From positions 1 through 28,367 of IMG/VR virus record IMGVR_UViG_3300008108_005111: DNA of 28,367 nucleotides; one strand, given 5' to 3'. The DNA is from a virus. The notes below the pieces were generated by a model. That model was not told where the DNA came from. It made no database searches and was given only the letters and a program-made list of their open reading frames with translations. The position numbers and the translations under genes are program-made. Positions 1 through 7,440 of the stretch are shown piece after piece (positions within the stretch are counted from its first letter, which is position 1; the number at the start of each line of letters is the position of its first letter).

Positions 1-379
1 TACGTCCAGCAAACACATCAACAGTTTGCTTCTGCGTGAGTTTCAAAGTACATCCAGGTTTGTTGTAAGCAACGGCAATCGTTCCACCCACCATCGGGAT
101 TTGAACGACGCCACGTTTTACTTTTGCTACTTCGGAGGATTTGATGGGTTCGTCTGTTGCTCCAAAGTCAACTGTGCCCGCAATGAATTGACGAACACCA
201 GCACCAGAACCAACGGACTGATAATTAATCCTACTCCCAGAAGTTCGTGCATAATCTTGGAACCATCGTTGATAAATGGGTGCAGGAAAGGTTGCACCAG
301 CACCATTAATAGGAGGTCCAGCAAGTGCCGCAACAGGAGCAGCGACCAGACTCATAGCAATAAAATTTTTGAGTTTCAT
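1..379 (-). CDS. pstS: Phosphate ABC transporter substrate-binding protein PstS (5' part, runs off the window)
   Basis: PstS binds periplasmic phosphate and delivers it to the host Pst transporter; phage copies are common in marine cyanophages (established knowledge). The first 126 codons are visible from the ATG at 377-379. They start with a signal peptide (MKLKNFIAMSLVAAPVAALA), followed by the PstS N-terminal features NGAGATFPAPIYQRW, GSGAGVRQF, DFGATDEP and AVAYNKPG. The GSGAGVRQF segment lies in the phosphate-binding region of the family. The 3' part lies outside the window. A Pho-box-like repeat and a late-promoter-like motif lie upstream. Confidence 0.93.
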   Translation of the reverse strand, partial: MKLKNFIAMSLVAAPVAALAGPPINGAGATFPAPIYQRWFQDYARTSGSRINYQSVGSGAGVRQFIAGTVDFGATDEPIKSSEVAKVKRGVVQIPMVGGTIAVAYNKPGCTLKLTQKQTVDVFAGR

Positions 380-413
380 AAAAAGTGAAGTAAAAATAAC
401 GACTTCGTAAGTA

Positions 414-470
414 ATTGTACTAAAGATGCAAATTAAAGTCCACTAAGATTTGGTTAAGGTTTTGATTAAC
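414..470 (-). promoter_or_regulatory. Putative Pho box and promoter of pstS
   Basis: Read on the minus strand, three repeat-like units GTTAATCA (470-463), CTTAACCA (458-451) and CTTAGTGG (447-440) precede pstS. The last two have the 11-bp period (8 bp plus 3 bp) of cyanobacterial Pho boxes; the first is one base out of register. A -10-like TACAAT lies at 419-414, about 35 bases before the ATG. Control of phage pstS by host PhoB is established for other cyanophages; the site here is inferred by eye. Confidence 0.5.
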
Positions 471-741
471 TGATATTTATTGGATGACCTTCACCTTCAG
501 GAAGTTTTACTTTAAATTCTTGAAGTCTTTCAACCTCTCCTGCAGGAAGTCCTACTTGGCCAGGAAGTTGCTTATCTATAGTGGAAGTAATATCAATCAC
601 TTGATCCATAATAAACTTTTGTTTTCTATAACTTCTATTATGAGGATCAAATTCAAACATCATTCTGGCATCTTGTTCATCACCACAATGAGCAATTACT
701 CTACCAGTAGATTTTTCTGTTACTACCCAATAATCATACAT
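466..741 (-). CDS. Hypothetical protein, 91 aa
   Basis: Function not recognised. It is a soluble, mixed-charge protein beginning MYDYWVVTEKSTGRVIAHC, with no signal peptide or membrane segment. A GGAGA ribosome site lies just before the ATG. It sits between the porin terminator and pstS, so it appears to be read separately from the porin; its 3' end overlaps the putative pstS Pho box. The overlapping plus-strand ORF looks like a shadow. Confidence 0.6.
   Translation of the reverse strand: MYDYWVVTEKSTGRVIAHCGDEQDARMMFEFDPHNRSYRKQKFIMDQVIDITSTIDKQLPGQVGLPAGEVERLQEFKVKLPEGEGHPINIS
474..481 (-). promoter_or_regulatory. Late-promoter-like AATAAATA upstream of pstS
   Basis: AATAAATA on the minus strand matches the NATAAATA form of T4-type late promoters used by cyanomyoviruses. 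It overlaps the 3' end of the 91-aa ORF and lies about 95 bases before the pstS ATG. Such AT-rich octamers also occur by chance. Confidence 0.35.
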
Positions 742-757
742 TTAATTTCTCCGCATT

Positions 758-780
758 AAAAAGGAGGGGTTTCCCCCTCC
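758..780 (-). terminator. Rho-independent terminator after the porin
   Basis: On the minus strand a 7-bp GC-rich stem (GGAGGGG/CCCCTCC, 780-774 and 769-763) with a 4-base loop is followed directly by five T (762-758). It starts 24 bases after the porin stop codon and is a textbook intrinsic terminator. Confidence 0.88.
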
Positions 781-803
781 CAGTTTATTATACTTTCAGA
801 TGA

Positions 804-2270
804 TCAGAAAGTAAACTTGGTCTGGATTACACCACCCCACTTGGAGGCATTGTCGTTCAGACGCTGGTTGTCACTAGCATAGAAGATAGCAGGAGTGATG
901 CTGATATTATCGGACACTTGATACTTGTAGAAGATTTCAAGCATCGTTGCATCTTCAAGGTCTTCACCCGTAGGTGCTTGACCAACAGCAATACCAGCAG
1001 AGTTACCCTTAGCAAATACATCTGCCCACTGGAGACCAGCAAACCACGACTCACTATCGGTAGCAGCACTAGCAGTTCCACTTACAGTGTTCCAACCATA
1101 TCCAGCAGAGATAGAAGGAACCCAACCCGATTGAGTAGGTTGCCAGTAAGCATTCACGGCATAACCACTAGAGGTTTGACCAGGAACCAGAGTGCCAGAA
1201 GAACCGTTCAGACCGTTGTAGGTGCGAACACGGGTGCCTTCAGTACCATAACGATAACCAGCACCGATGCCCCAGTTCTGTCCACGATAACCAATCTGTG
1301 CCAGAGTATTCAGAGCACCAGTTTCATCAAAGACACCAGTTTCACTATCGTCACCATTCTGAGCAACATAGTTTACACCAGCAATGAAACCTTGCTTACC
1401 AGGTTGACGCCAGAGGGCACCAAAACCAGCACCAGTTGCCTTGTTATACACACCAGGAGTACCAGCAACTTGGAAGAAATCAAGGATTTCTGACTTATAA
1501 GCAGAAGGAATCCAAGCCATTTCAGTGTTACGAACAACAGGTCCAGCAGTCAATGTCAGACCTTTCGTAAGAGCAGGGAACTGATAGTACAGACGATCAA
1601 TAACTACAGTATCACCAACTTGGGATTCAGTGTTATCTGCCTTGTCCAGTTTGAACAGGGAAGAAGAAGAACCAAAGGGATCAGTGCTGAAATTAGCAGC
1701 ACGAAGACGGGTACGGAGCAGATCCTTACCAGTAAACGAAGTGTCAAAGTTCAGACGAACATCATAGTTGAAAGCAGTACGAGTGCTAACATCGGTTTTA
1801 GTATCATAACCAGGAACACCTCCGAGAACGAAGGTTGCTTCACCACGAAGTTTAGTCGTAGTGGAAAATTGAGTTGCCTCAAGTTGACCAACCTTTGCTT
1901 CCAGACCGTCAACACGACCACGAAGAACAGCAAGTTCTTGTGCGAATTCTGCCTGAAGACGCTTCAGTTCATCGGTAACTTCAGTCACACGATCCAGGCA
2001 AGCATTCAGAAGAGCAGCTGCCTCATAACGAGTCATTGACTGACCACCACCATAAGTGCCATTAGGATAACCAGCAACACAACCATATTGCTCAACAAGG
2101 TTGCTCAGTGCTTGATATGCCCAATCGGTAGGACGAACATCAGAGAACTGTGCGATGCTCGTAACCTGAGATTCTACATAAGGTCCATAAGTCCCATAGG
2201 GTTCTGCGAACGCAGCACCAGCGACTAGTGGAGTTGCAGCAAGGGTTGCTGCGAAAGCGGATTTAAACAT
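804..2270 (-). CDS. SLH-domain outer-membrane porin (cyanobacterial Som/OprB-like)
   Basis: A 488-aa cyanobacterial-type porin. Residues 1-22 are a signal peptide ending in AGAAFA. Residues 38-95 form an S-layer-homology domain (FSDVRPTDWAYQAL, GYPNGTYGGGQSMTRYEAA), which anchors such porins to peptidoglycan-linked polymer. Residues 95-135 look like a coiled coil. The rest is barrel-like, with alternating aromatic strands and the terminal Phe (QTKFTF) typical of BAM substrates. The ATG at 2270 is preferred over an in-frame ATG 34 codons upstream because it begins the signal peptide and has GAGGT just before it. The gene has its own promoter region and terminator. It probably supports solute uptake across the infected cell's outer membrane (inference). 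It looks richer in G+C than the island next to it. Confidence 0.9.
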   Translation of the reverse strand: MFKSAFAATLAATPLVAGAAFAEPYGTYGPYVESQVTSIAQFSDVRPTDWAYQALSNLVEQYGCVAGYPNGTYGGGQSMTRYEAAALLNACLDRVTEVTDELKRLQAEFAQELAVLRGRVDGLEAKVGQLEATQFSTTTKLRGEATFVLGGVPGYDTKTDVSTRTAFNYDVRLNFDTSFTGKDLLRTRLRAANFSTDPFGSSSSLFKLDKADNTESQVGDTVVIDRLYYQFPALTKGLTLTAGPVVRNTEMAWIPSAYKSEILDFFQVAGTPGVYNKATGAGFGALWRQPGKQGFIAGVNYVAQNGDDSETGVFDETGALNTLAQIGYRGQNWGIGAGYRYGTEGTRVRTYNGLNGSSGTLVPGQTSSGYAVNAYWQPTQSGWVPSISAGYGWNTVSGTASAATDSESWFAGLQWADVFAKGNSAGIAVGQAPTGEDLEDATMLEIFYKYQVSDNISITPAIFYASDNQRLNDNASKWGGVIQTKFTF

Positions 2271-2379
2271 AAGTACCTCTATATTTTCTCGCAGAGTTTT
2301 CCTGCGGATGTAAGGAGTTTCGACATAACTCCGTTTATTCAGTGACTCAACAAGTATTTGAGGTCTTGCCACCAGAACG

Positions 2380-2387
2380 TATTTATC
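2380..2387 (-). promoter_or_regulatory. Late promoter motif GATAAATA upstream of the porin
   Basis: GATAAATA on the minus strand matches the NATAAATA late motif and overlaps the -10 of the sigma70-like promoter. The porin may therefore be read both early and late, with a leader of about 110 bases. Confidence 0.5.
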
Positions 2388-2413
2388 CTAACAGTTTGTT
2401 AAGATTTTGTCAA
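2385..2413 (-). promoter_or_regulatory. Sigma70-like promoter of the porin with Pho-box-like repeat
   Basis: TTGACA (2413-2408), a 17-base spacer and TAGGAT (2390-2385) form a near-consensus host-type promoter on the minus strand. The -35 box overlaps the stop codon of the GT25 gene. Within it, CTTAACAA (2403-2396) and GTTAGGAT (2392-2385) repeat with an 11-bp period, resembling the pstS Pho box. Confidence 0.6.
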
Positions 2414-3207
2414 GATTCTTGTTGCCCTGCCGTATTTTCAACGATTCTTCCAAGATATGGATCATAATTCATCAAATCGTCAATTTTTAGTTGTGCTCCA
2501 ACTTGTTGCCAGTAATTAAGCAATGCATCGTGATTTCCCCTATGAAATGCATCAATATGTTCTGGATGAATAGAAGAACCCAATTCAATTTTATAAAGAA
2601 GAAGTGGAATTGAGTAAGTATTTGCTGAATTGTAAATTAAATCATCTGCAACTGGTCGTGGTTTTACTCCATTATCTAAACGATACTTATTACCCTTTAC
2701 ATGAAACTTGATAAGTTTTTCTGCGTGATGTCTTGTAATCAAATAACAAGCAGTAGAAAAATCATTTACAAATCTCTTATGAAGTTTTACATGCAAGTCA
2801 CCGGTACAAATAATTGCAATTTGAACTACATCCCAATCGTAAGGAACATGAGAATAAAAATCTTGCCAGGTAAAATTCCAATACTTAACTAGATCTAAAT
2901 TACAATCATCCTCCATAATAATTGCATAGGGAGAATCTGATGTTTCATACCAATACTTAATTGCTTTTAAGTGAGATGTTACACATCCTATTTCACCAGA
3001 AGTCATCATTTCAGGATAACGACCAGAAAGAATATCACTTAGATCATCTTCTCGACCATCATAAGCAGATATGCGAGTATAATTTTCAATTTCCCAATAC
3101 TTAAATTGGTCCTCCATATACTGCTGCCTTTCTTGTTGACCGTCAAGATTTAGATAATATATTGGACCAATATTTTTAAGTTTGTACGTTGATTTGTTTT
3201 TATCCAT
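2410..3207 (-). CDS. Glycosyltransferase family 25 (LPS-type)
   Basis: This 265-aa protein matches GT25 transferases, which add galactose or related sugars to lipooligosaccharide. It has the N-terminal YYLNLDGQQERQ block, the SGEIGCVTSHLKA block and the acidic IMEDDCNL motif in the position of the metal-binding DxD. The C-terminal part carries a PVADDL segment. The ATG at 3207 is chosen over an in-frame TTG at 3216; the TTG would overlap the upstream stop codon. It is the last gene of the polysaccharide island in transcription order, and the porin promoter starts in its stop codon. Confidence 0.82.
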   Translation of the reverse strand: MDKNKSTYKLKNIGPIYYLNLDGQQERQQYMEDQFKYWEIENYTRISAYDGREDDLSDILSGRYPEMMTSGEIGCVTSHLKAIKYWYETSDSPYAIIMEDDCNLDLVKYWNFTWQDFYSHVPYDWDVVQIAIICTGDLHVKLHKRFVNDFSTACYLITRHHAEKLIKFHVKGNKYRLDNGVKPRPVADDLIYNSANTYSIPLLLYKIELGSSIHPEHIDAFHRGNHDALLNYWQQVGAQLKIDDLMNYDPYLGRIVENTAGQQES

Positions 3208-3212
3208 AATAT

Positions 3213-3560
3213 TCAATCACCCGGAGATACCCGATTACTATCTTCATCAAAATGCTGAGTAGAAAACTCAAAAAGTTCAGTATCCTCTAAAGCAATCATT
3301 TGATGCCTTAAACCTCTATAAACATGAAAATTATCTCCAGGTCCTAAAATAATTTCAAATTCTGGAGTATCAGTATCAGAATATTTTAAAAGAATTTTTC
3401 CACTCTGAATGTAAAAAGTTTCATCTTTTAGATTATGATAATGCCAAGAACATTTTTTACCTTTTACAAGGTAAAGAAGTTTACCGCAATACTCTTCAGT
3501 ATTGACAATCCATTTTTCAAATCCCCATCCTTTGGGGACAAATTTAATTGAAGAACTCAT
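3213..3560 (-). CDS. Small cupin protein, sugar-isomerase-like
   Basis: A 115-aa single-domain cupin. The metal-binding cupin motif is visible as SWHYHNLKDETFYIQSG (two His, one Glu), followed by the second motif GDNFHVYRGLRHQM. Small cupins of this kind occur in polysaccharide clusters as mannose-6-phosphate-isomerase-like or sugar-epimerase proteins. It overlaps the HAD gene by 17 bases and is followed 5 bases later by the GT25 ATG, so it is in the same transcript. It could supply the sugar isomerase otherwise missing from the adjacent kinase/nucleotidylyltransferase module, but that role is inferred. Confidence 0.7.
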   Translation of the reverse strand: MSSSIKFVPKGWGFEKWIVNTEEYCGKLLYLVKGKKCSWHYHNLKDETFYIQSGKILLKYSDTDTPEFEIILGPGDNFHVYRGLRHQMIALEDTELFEFSTQHFDEDSNRVSPGD

Positions 3561-3873
3561 TTGCGTTTATTCCCTTATCATCAATGTAATAATCACCAGA
3601 GGGTTTACCTAGAATAAGTTTGTGATATTTACATCCCCACTTTTCTAATTGATCTGCAGTTAGTGAATAAAAACTTTGTTCTGCTAGATCTGCATTATCG
3701 TTATATCGACCCATTCCTCTAGCTGTTAGATATACGATTGTATGACCTTCATCGTATAGTTTATTTATTTTATCAATTCTATCTTTTTTGGGAATACTAG
3801 TGTCGTAATCACAATCATCACGACACTCAGGTTTATCACAAATTGTGCCATCAACATCAATTACATATTTCAT
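3544..3873 (-). CDS. HAD-superfamily phosphatase, capsule/LPS type
   Basis: A compact 109-aa HAD hydrolase. It has motif I DVDGTIC (Asp7 and Asp9), motif II in VYLTARGM and motif IV in the GDYYIDDKGI segment; it is too short to hold a cap domain. HAD proteins of this size sit in capsule and LPS clusters and probably remove phosphate from a sugar phosphate. It is shorter than GmhB, the phosphatase of the heptose route. It starts inside the 3' end of the kinase gene and overlaps the cupin gene, suggesting coupled translation. Confidence 0.75.
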   Translation of the reverse strand: MKYVIDVDGTICDKPECRDDCDYDTSIPKKDRIDKINKLYDEGHTIVYLTARGMGRYNDNADLAEQSFYSLTADQLEKWGCKYHKLILGKPSGDYYIDDKGINANEFFN

Positions 3874-4618
3874 TTATATCTTCCTCCGTAAGAATATAGG
3901 AACCCAAATGCTGAACTGATTTAGTTGCTAAGATTATGCATTTTGGTATTGTATCATAAAAATTATTATTGGATAAGTAAAAATAGCACAACGATGCTAA
4001 AAATATATCACCAGCACCAGTTACATCATACACATCTACATGAGGTGCTTTAAAATGTTTTCCATTATAAAATGCTCCACTTTTACCATGAGTAACGATT
4101 AATTCATTAGAATCTGATATTTTTACATGTTCTGCTTCATATTGATTTATTTTTATGATGGCATTTGGAAATATACTAAGATCCTTTCTTTTACTATCTA
4201 CGAAAATTGGTCCACTAAAAGTTTCACAAATATTTTTAATTGATATTGGATCTATAAATCCTTTATCATAATCCGAAATTACAATGGCATCATAATTTTC
4301 AGTAATTTCTATTGGTTTTGAAGTAACGGAATTTCCAATATCTTCTCTTAATAATTGATTCATTGATTTTAAATCAACAAATCTCCTTTTAATTAATTGT
4401 TCGGGATTATTTGTATGGAAATCACATTCAACTCCAAATGATAAAAGATTTAAAAAAACATTATGAGACATCCCTAAAGATCTTTTTGTTTCCTTGTGCT
4501 GAAGAATAGGAACTGGAGCTTCAGGACTCAATCTTTCACAAGTTCCATAGACATATTCGTCTACACAACTATCGCCTATCAATAATACTTTGAATTGTTT
4601 TTGTCGTTGAATACTCAT
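3857..4618 (-). CDS. PfkB-family sugar kinase, HldE (RfaE) N-domain-like
   Basis: A 253-aa kinase of the ribokinase/PfkB family. The N-terminal VLLIGDSCVDEYVYG and RLSPEAPVPI blocks are typical of the heptose-7-phosphate kinase domain of HldE. The C-terminal DVTGAGD motif (198-204) holds the catalytic Asp and anion hole. It is shorter than the roughly 310-aa HldE kinase domain, and the usual PGGAANVA segment reads SLGMSHNV, so the substrate may differ. It overlaps the nucleotidylyltransferase gene by 50 bases. The two halves of HldE are thus separate genes in swapped order. Confidence 0.82.
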   Translation of the reverse strand: MSIQRQKQFKVLLIGDSCVDEYVYGTCERLSPEAPVPILQHKETKRSLGMSHNVFLNLLSFGVECDFHTNNPEQLIKRRFVDLKSMNQLLREDIGNSVTSKPIEITENYDAIVISDYDKGFIDPISIKNICETFSGPIFVDSKRKDLSIFPNAIIKINQYEAEHVKISDSNELIVTHGKSGAFYNGKHFKAPHVDVYDVTGAGDIFLASLCYFYLSNNNFYDTIPKCIILATKSVQHLGSYILTEEDINEICN

Positions 4619-4970
4619 CTATTCTATCAAAAAATAAAAGTTTTGCCGCATAACAAGAACCTATGATAGATTTATCTTTCCAATCAGATCCAACTACCAT
4701 GATGTTTGGTCGAACTAATTTAATTAAATTTTCAAGTTCTTCATCAGTACCAAAAAATTTGACTTCATCAACTGATTTTAAATTTAATAACATAATCCTC
4801 CTATCTTTTTCACCATTAACTGGTCTAGAAGGACCCTTTTTCTCTCTCACTCTATCATCTGTATCTATTCCGACAACAACATAATCCCCCAAGGATCTTG
4901 CATAATTTAACAATGCAAGATGTCCTGGATGAAGAACATCAAAGGTTCCATTAACAAATACCTTTGTCAT
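4569..4970 (-). CDS. Sugar-phosphate nucleotidylyltransferase, HldE C-domain/TagD-like
   Basis: A 133-aa cytidylyltransferase-fold enzyme. GTFDVLHPGHLALL near residue 8 contains the HxGH nucleotide-binding motif. The C-terminal YSTTKTIQSI matches the (I/Y)STT motif of the family. It resembles the ADP-heptose-forming half of HldE, which joins a sugar 1-phosphate to a nucleotide. It overlaps both neighbours (SDR upstream by 4 bases, kinase downstream by 50), which supports a shared pathway. A glycerol-3-phosphate cytidylyltransferase-like role is an alternative. Confidence 0.85.
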   Translation of the reverse strand: MTKVFVNGTFDVLHPGHLALLNYARSLGDYVVVGIDTDDRVREKKGPSRPVNGEKDRRIMLLNLKSVDEVKFFGTDEELENLIKLVRPNIMVVGSDWKDKSIIGSCYAAKLLFFDRIDEYSTTKTIQSIIDRR

Positions 4971-5944
4971 GAAATTTTATTATACCAGTACATTAATAGA
5001 TCTTCAAGAGTTTTATCAATAGAATATTCTTCCTTAAATCCTGTCATTTCAACCAGATTGGTAGAATCTCCATGCTGATAATAAATTTCATGAGGTCTCC
5101 AGAAAGGATCATGAATCTTTTGTTCTACATTTTTTAATCCAGAAATCTCAATCAATTTATCAGTAAAGAACTGCATCTTACGAGGAGTGTCTCCGCAAAT
5201 ATTAAACACATGATTAACAACATCATTATTAATCATTGCAAGATAATATGCACGAACAGTATCACGAACGTCCATTACAACGCGAGTAGTCTCAAGATTA
5301 CCTACTTTAAGAATAGGTTCCTGAAAACCCTTCATTATTCTAGCAATTTGATAGGCATCAGAAGAAATTGAAAATATCCTTCCCCTACGTGGACCAGTAT
5401 GAGAGAATGCACGAGTAATAAATCCCTTAATAAATCCATTATGCATTCTTTCTTGGAGATAAAGATCCGTTGCAGCCTTTGATGCTCCGTAAGGATTTGC
5501 TGGGAAAATAGTATCTTCCCAATGAATCTCTCTACCGTCTTGGCCCACATTTCCATAAACTTCAGATGTAGAGCAAAACATCAATTTACATTCAGGTTGA
5601 TGATCCTGAATTACTTGAATTAGATTTGCACTTCCCATTACATTAGTTTCCATTGTTCCGATAGGATCAATAAAACTGGTTGGAGGATGGGATTGTGCCG
5701 CTAGATGAAATACACCATCAAATTTATTTTCTTCAAAAACTTTTCTCGTAGATCTATAATTACATAGATCTCCATATAAGAAAGTAATTGAAGTATAAAC
5801 TTCATCTCGAACAACATCACGAATATCACTCTCCATTCCATTCGTGCGTCTAATCAATCCATAGATTTCATGACCCTCTTGATGTAATAGATTTGCCAAA
5901 TGAGGACCGGCAAATCCAGTAATTCCTGTGATTAAAAATTTCAT
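4967..5944 (-). CDS. NAD(P)-dependent SDR, GDP-sugar 4,6-dehydratase-like
   Basis: A 325-aa extended SDR. It has the N-terminal nucleotide-binding TGITGFAG motif and the active-site set Thr126-Ser127-Glu128, Tyr152 and Lys156. The T-S-E triad is what GDP-mannose 4,6-dehydratase uses; the later AFSHTGPRRGR segment is also of the GMD/RMD type. It may act as a GDP-sugar 4,6-dehydratase or as the reductase that follows one. It lies one base downstream of the GT9-like gene. If it is a dehydratase it could replace the broken gmd at 17481-18312. Confidence 0.8.
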   Translation of the reverse strand: MKFLITGITGFAGPHLANLLHQEGHEIYGLIRRTNGMESDIRDVVRDEVYTSITFLYGDLCNYRSTRKVFEENKFDGVFHLAAQSHPPTSFIDPIGTMETNVMGSANLIQVIQDHQPECKLMFCSTSEVYGNVGQDGREIHWEDTIFPANPYGASKAATDLYLQERMHNGFIKGFITRAFSHTGPRRGRIFSISSDAYQIARIMKGFQEPILKVGNLETTRVVMDVRDTVRAYYLAMINNDVVNHVFNICGDTPRKMQFFTDKLIEISGLKNVEQKIHDPFWRPHEIYYQHGDSTNLVEMTGFKEEYSIDKTLEDLLMYWYNKIS

Positions 5945-5945
5945 A

Positions 5946-6674
5946 TTAGTAAGTCAAATACTCAATGTTATCAAAAAGAAAAAGTCCACGTTCTTTATGG
6001 ATATTATACCACTTTTGAGGTATTACACAAATACTCTTAAGATCTGGAGAATATTCTTTTAGAGCAGAACTTAAATGACTGGCACCACTACTTAAGGAAA
6101 CTAATCCATAAGAAGAAGAAATTAAATCACAATACCTAAAAATATTTTCAACTTCAATATAACCATCAAACCCAACATCATATGTGTTATGTTTTCCATC
6201 AGAAACTTGTTTTGTAAAATAAACTGAAAGAAATTTTCTATCCGGATACTCAGTTTTTAAATCAGACAAAATATTCGCAAGTTGATTTTTATCATAATCA
6301 ATACTAATACAACTAAAATCTACGATAAAAATATCTTTTACATCTTTATGATTTTCTGGTTCATAATAGATTTTTGGATGCGTATTAATTGGTTCTAAAC
6401 CATGCAGTTTTTCCCAATTTAAAATAGTATTATTCATCAAATTAGAATATGAAATTTCTGGAATATCTCCAGCATTCCAAACTCCTTCTTTTTTACCCTC
6501 CACGTAAGGGTTTTTCCCCCATACTAAATCATAAATCTCGGGATTTCTAAAGGGAGCACTCTCTAGAATATAAGTTCTCTTTCCATGTTGTTTTGCAAAT
6601 TGTTCGGGTAGAGTTGAAAATTGCAAACTATCTCCCAAACCACCATGATATGCTTTTAAAAAAATGTCAGTCAT
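5946..6674 (-). CDS. Putative glycosyltransferase, GT9 (heptosyltransferase)-like
   Basis: A 242-aa protein with the layout of short GT9-type enzymes: an N-terminal GGLGDSLQFSTLPEQFAK segment for acceptor/phosphate binding and a C-terminal LVSLSSGASHLSSAL segment like the GGLSHLAAAL block of ADP-heptose:LPS heptosyltransferases. It is shorter than the usual 320-350 aa. It sits directly before the SDR, nucleotidylyltransferase and kinase genes, consistent with transfer of the sugar they make. The first 8 bases overlap the previous gene. Confidence 0.65.
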   Translation of the reverse strand: MTDIFLKAYHGGLGDSLQFSTLPEQFAKQHGKRTYILESAPFRNPEIYDLVWGKNPYVEGKKEGVWNAGDIPEISYSNLMNNTILNWEKLHGLEPINTHPKIYYEPENHKDVKDIFIVDFSCISIDYDKNQLANILSDLKTEYPDRKFLSVYFTKQVSDGKHNTYDVGFDGYIEVENIFRYCDLISSSYGLVSLSSGASHLSSALKEYSPDLKSICVIPQKWYNIHKERGLFLFDNIEYLTY

Positions 6675-7437
6675 TATTTAATTCTTGTTTAGTTTTTTTT
6701 ATAAATTTATTATAGTCATCAGTCAACCAATTTATTTTTTTCCGTATATTACCTTTGGAATTAATTGATTGTAAAGTAACCACATTTTCATTATTAACAA
6801 TAAGAGTTTCTATAGAAAAATCTTTTTGTGGCAATTTACTCATTAAATCATTTCTAACAAAAATAGCATTCCCAGTATGACAAACTAAAGTATATTTTTT
6901 TATTTTTGCAATTTCGTTTATAGAGTGAAGTGAGGATCCATTATCGTTTGATACATAATCTTGATTTAATCCGTAATTTGTATTTGTTTCGATGATTATA
7001 ATTTTTGGAAAATGTTTAGATAATGATTTAAAAATATCATAATCACAACTATCAATATCAATAGACATTAATTGAAAATTATCTTCGTTAAGATTAAATG
7101 ATGATTCATCTAAAATATTATCAATGCTATCTATATGCTTAGGAGATGAATTAACAAAACGATGGTAAGACTCAACATTAGAAATATTTTTTGTGATTGA
7201 TTTTAATTCTTTTGCTCTCTCATCCGAAGACTCTATCAAAATAGCTTTATACCTATCGTTTGATTTCCACAAATTTATAATATTACTTAAATAAATTCCA
7301 TCCCAAGCACCAAACTCGACTAAAATACCATCTTCAATATCAAGATCTTTAAAGAGTTGTTCGATAATTCCATCTTCTCCGCATTGGGAATAGATGTTTT
7401 TTGCAAATTTAATGTAGTGCGAATTAGGTAATGACAT
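6667..7437 (-). CDS. FkbM-like methyltransferase
   Basis: A 256-aa protein with a FkbM-type Rossmann core: SQCGEDGIIEQLF, the SAM-binding LVEFGAWDG, and LMSIDIDSCDYDIFKSL, where family members have an acidic IDxEGxE motif. Such enzymes O-methylate sugars in glycans and glycolipids. It is one of three FkbM-type genes in the island. It starts 3 bases after the preceding methyltransferase gene and overlaps the GT9-like gene. Confidence 0.75.
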   Translation of the reverse strand: MSLPNSHYIKFAKNIYSQCGEDGIIEQLFKDLDIEDGILVEFGAWDGIYLSNIINLWKSNDRYKAILIESSDERAKELKSITKNISNVESYHRFVNSSPKHIDSIDNILDESSFNLNEDNFQLMSIDIDSCDYDIFKSLSKHFPKIIIIETNTNYGLNQDYVSNDNGSSLHSINEIAKIKKYTLVCHTGNAIFVRNDLMSKLPQKDFSIETLIVNNENVVTLQSINSKGNIRKKINWLTDDYNKFIKKTKQELNND

Positions 7438-7440
7438 TGA

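Noticed and set aside
26-388. 120-aa plus-strand ORF at the window start
   Set aside because: It is antisense to pstS, whose minus-strand reading has a signal peptide and family motifs.
918-1493. 191-aa plus-strand ORF opposite the porin
   Set aside because: It is the antisense of a clear gene, rich in Thr and Ser without any domain; a shadow of porin codon use.
804-2372. Longer porin reading starting at 2372
   Set aside because: The extra 34 residues precede a clear signal peptide and do not look like protein; the ATG at 2270 has a good ribosome site.
3762-3768. TATTTAT on the plus strand as a late promoter
   Set aside because: It lies inside the HAD gene and is explained by its codons.
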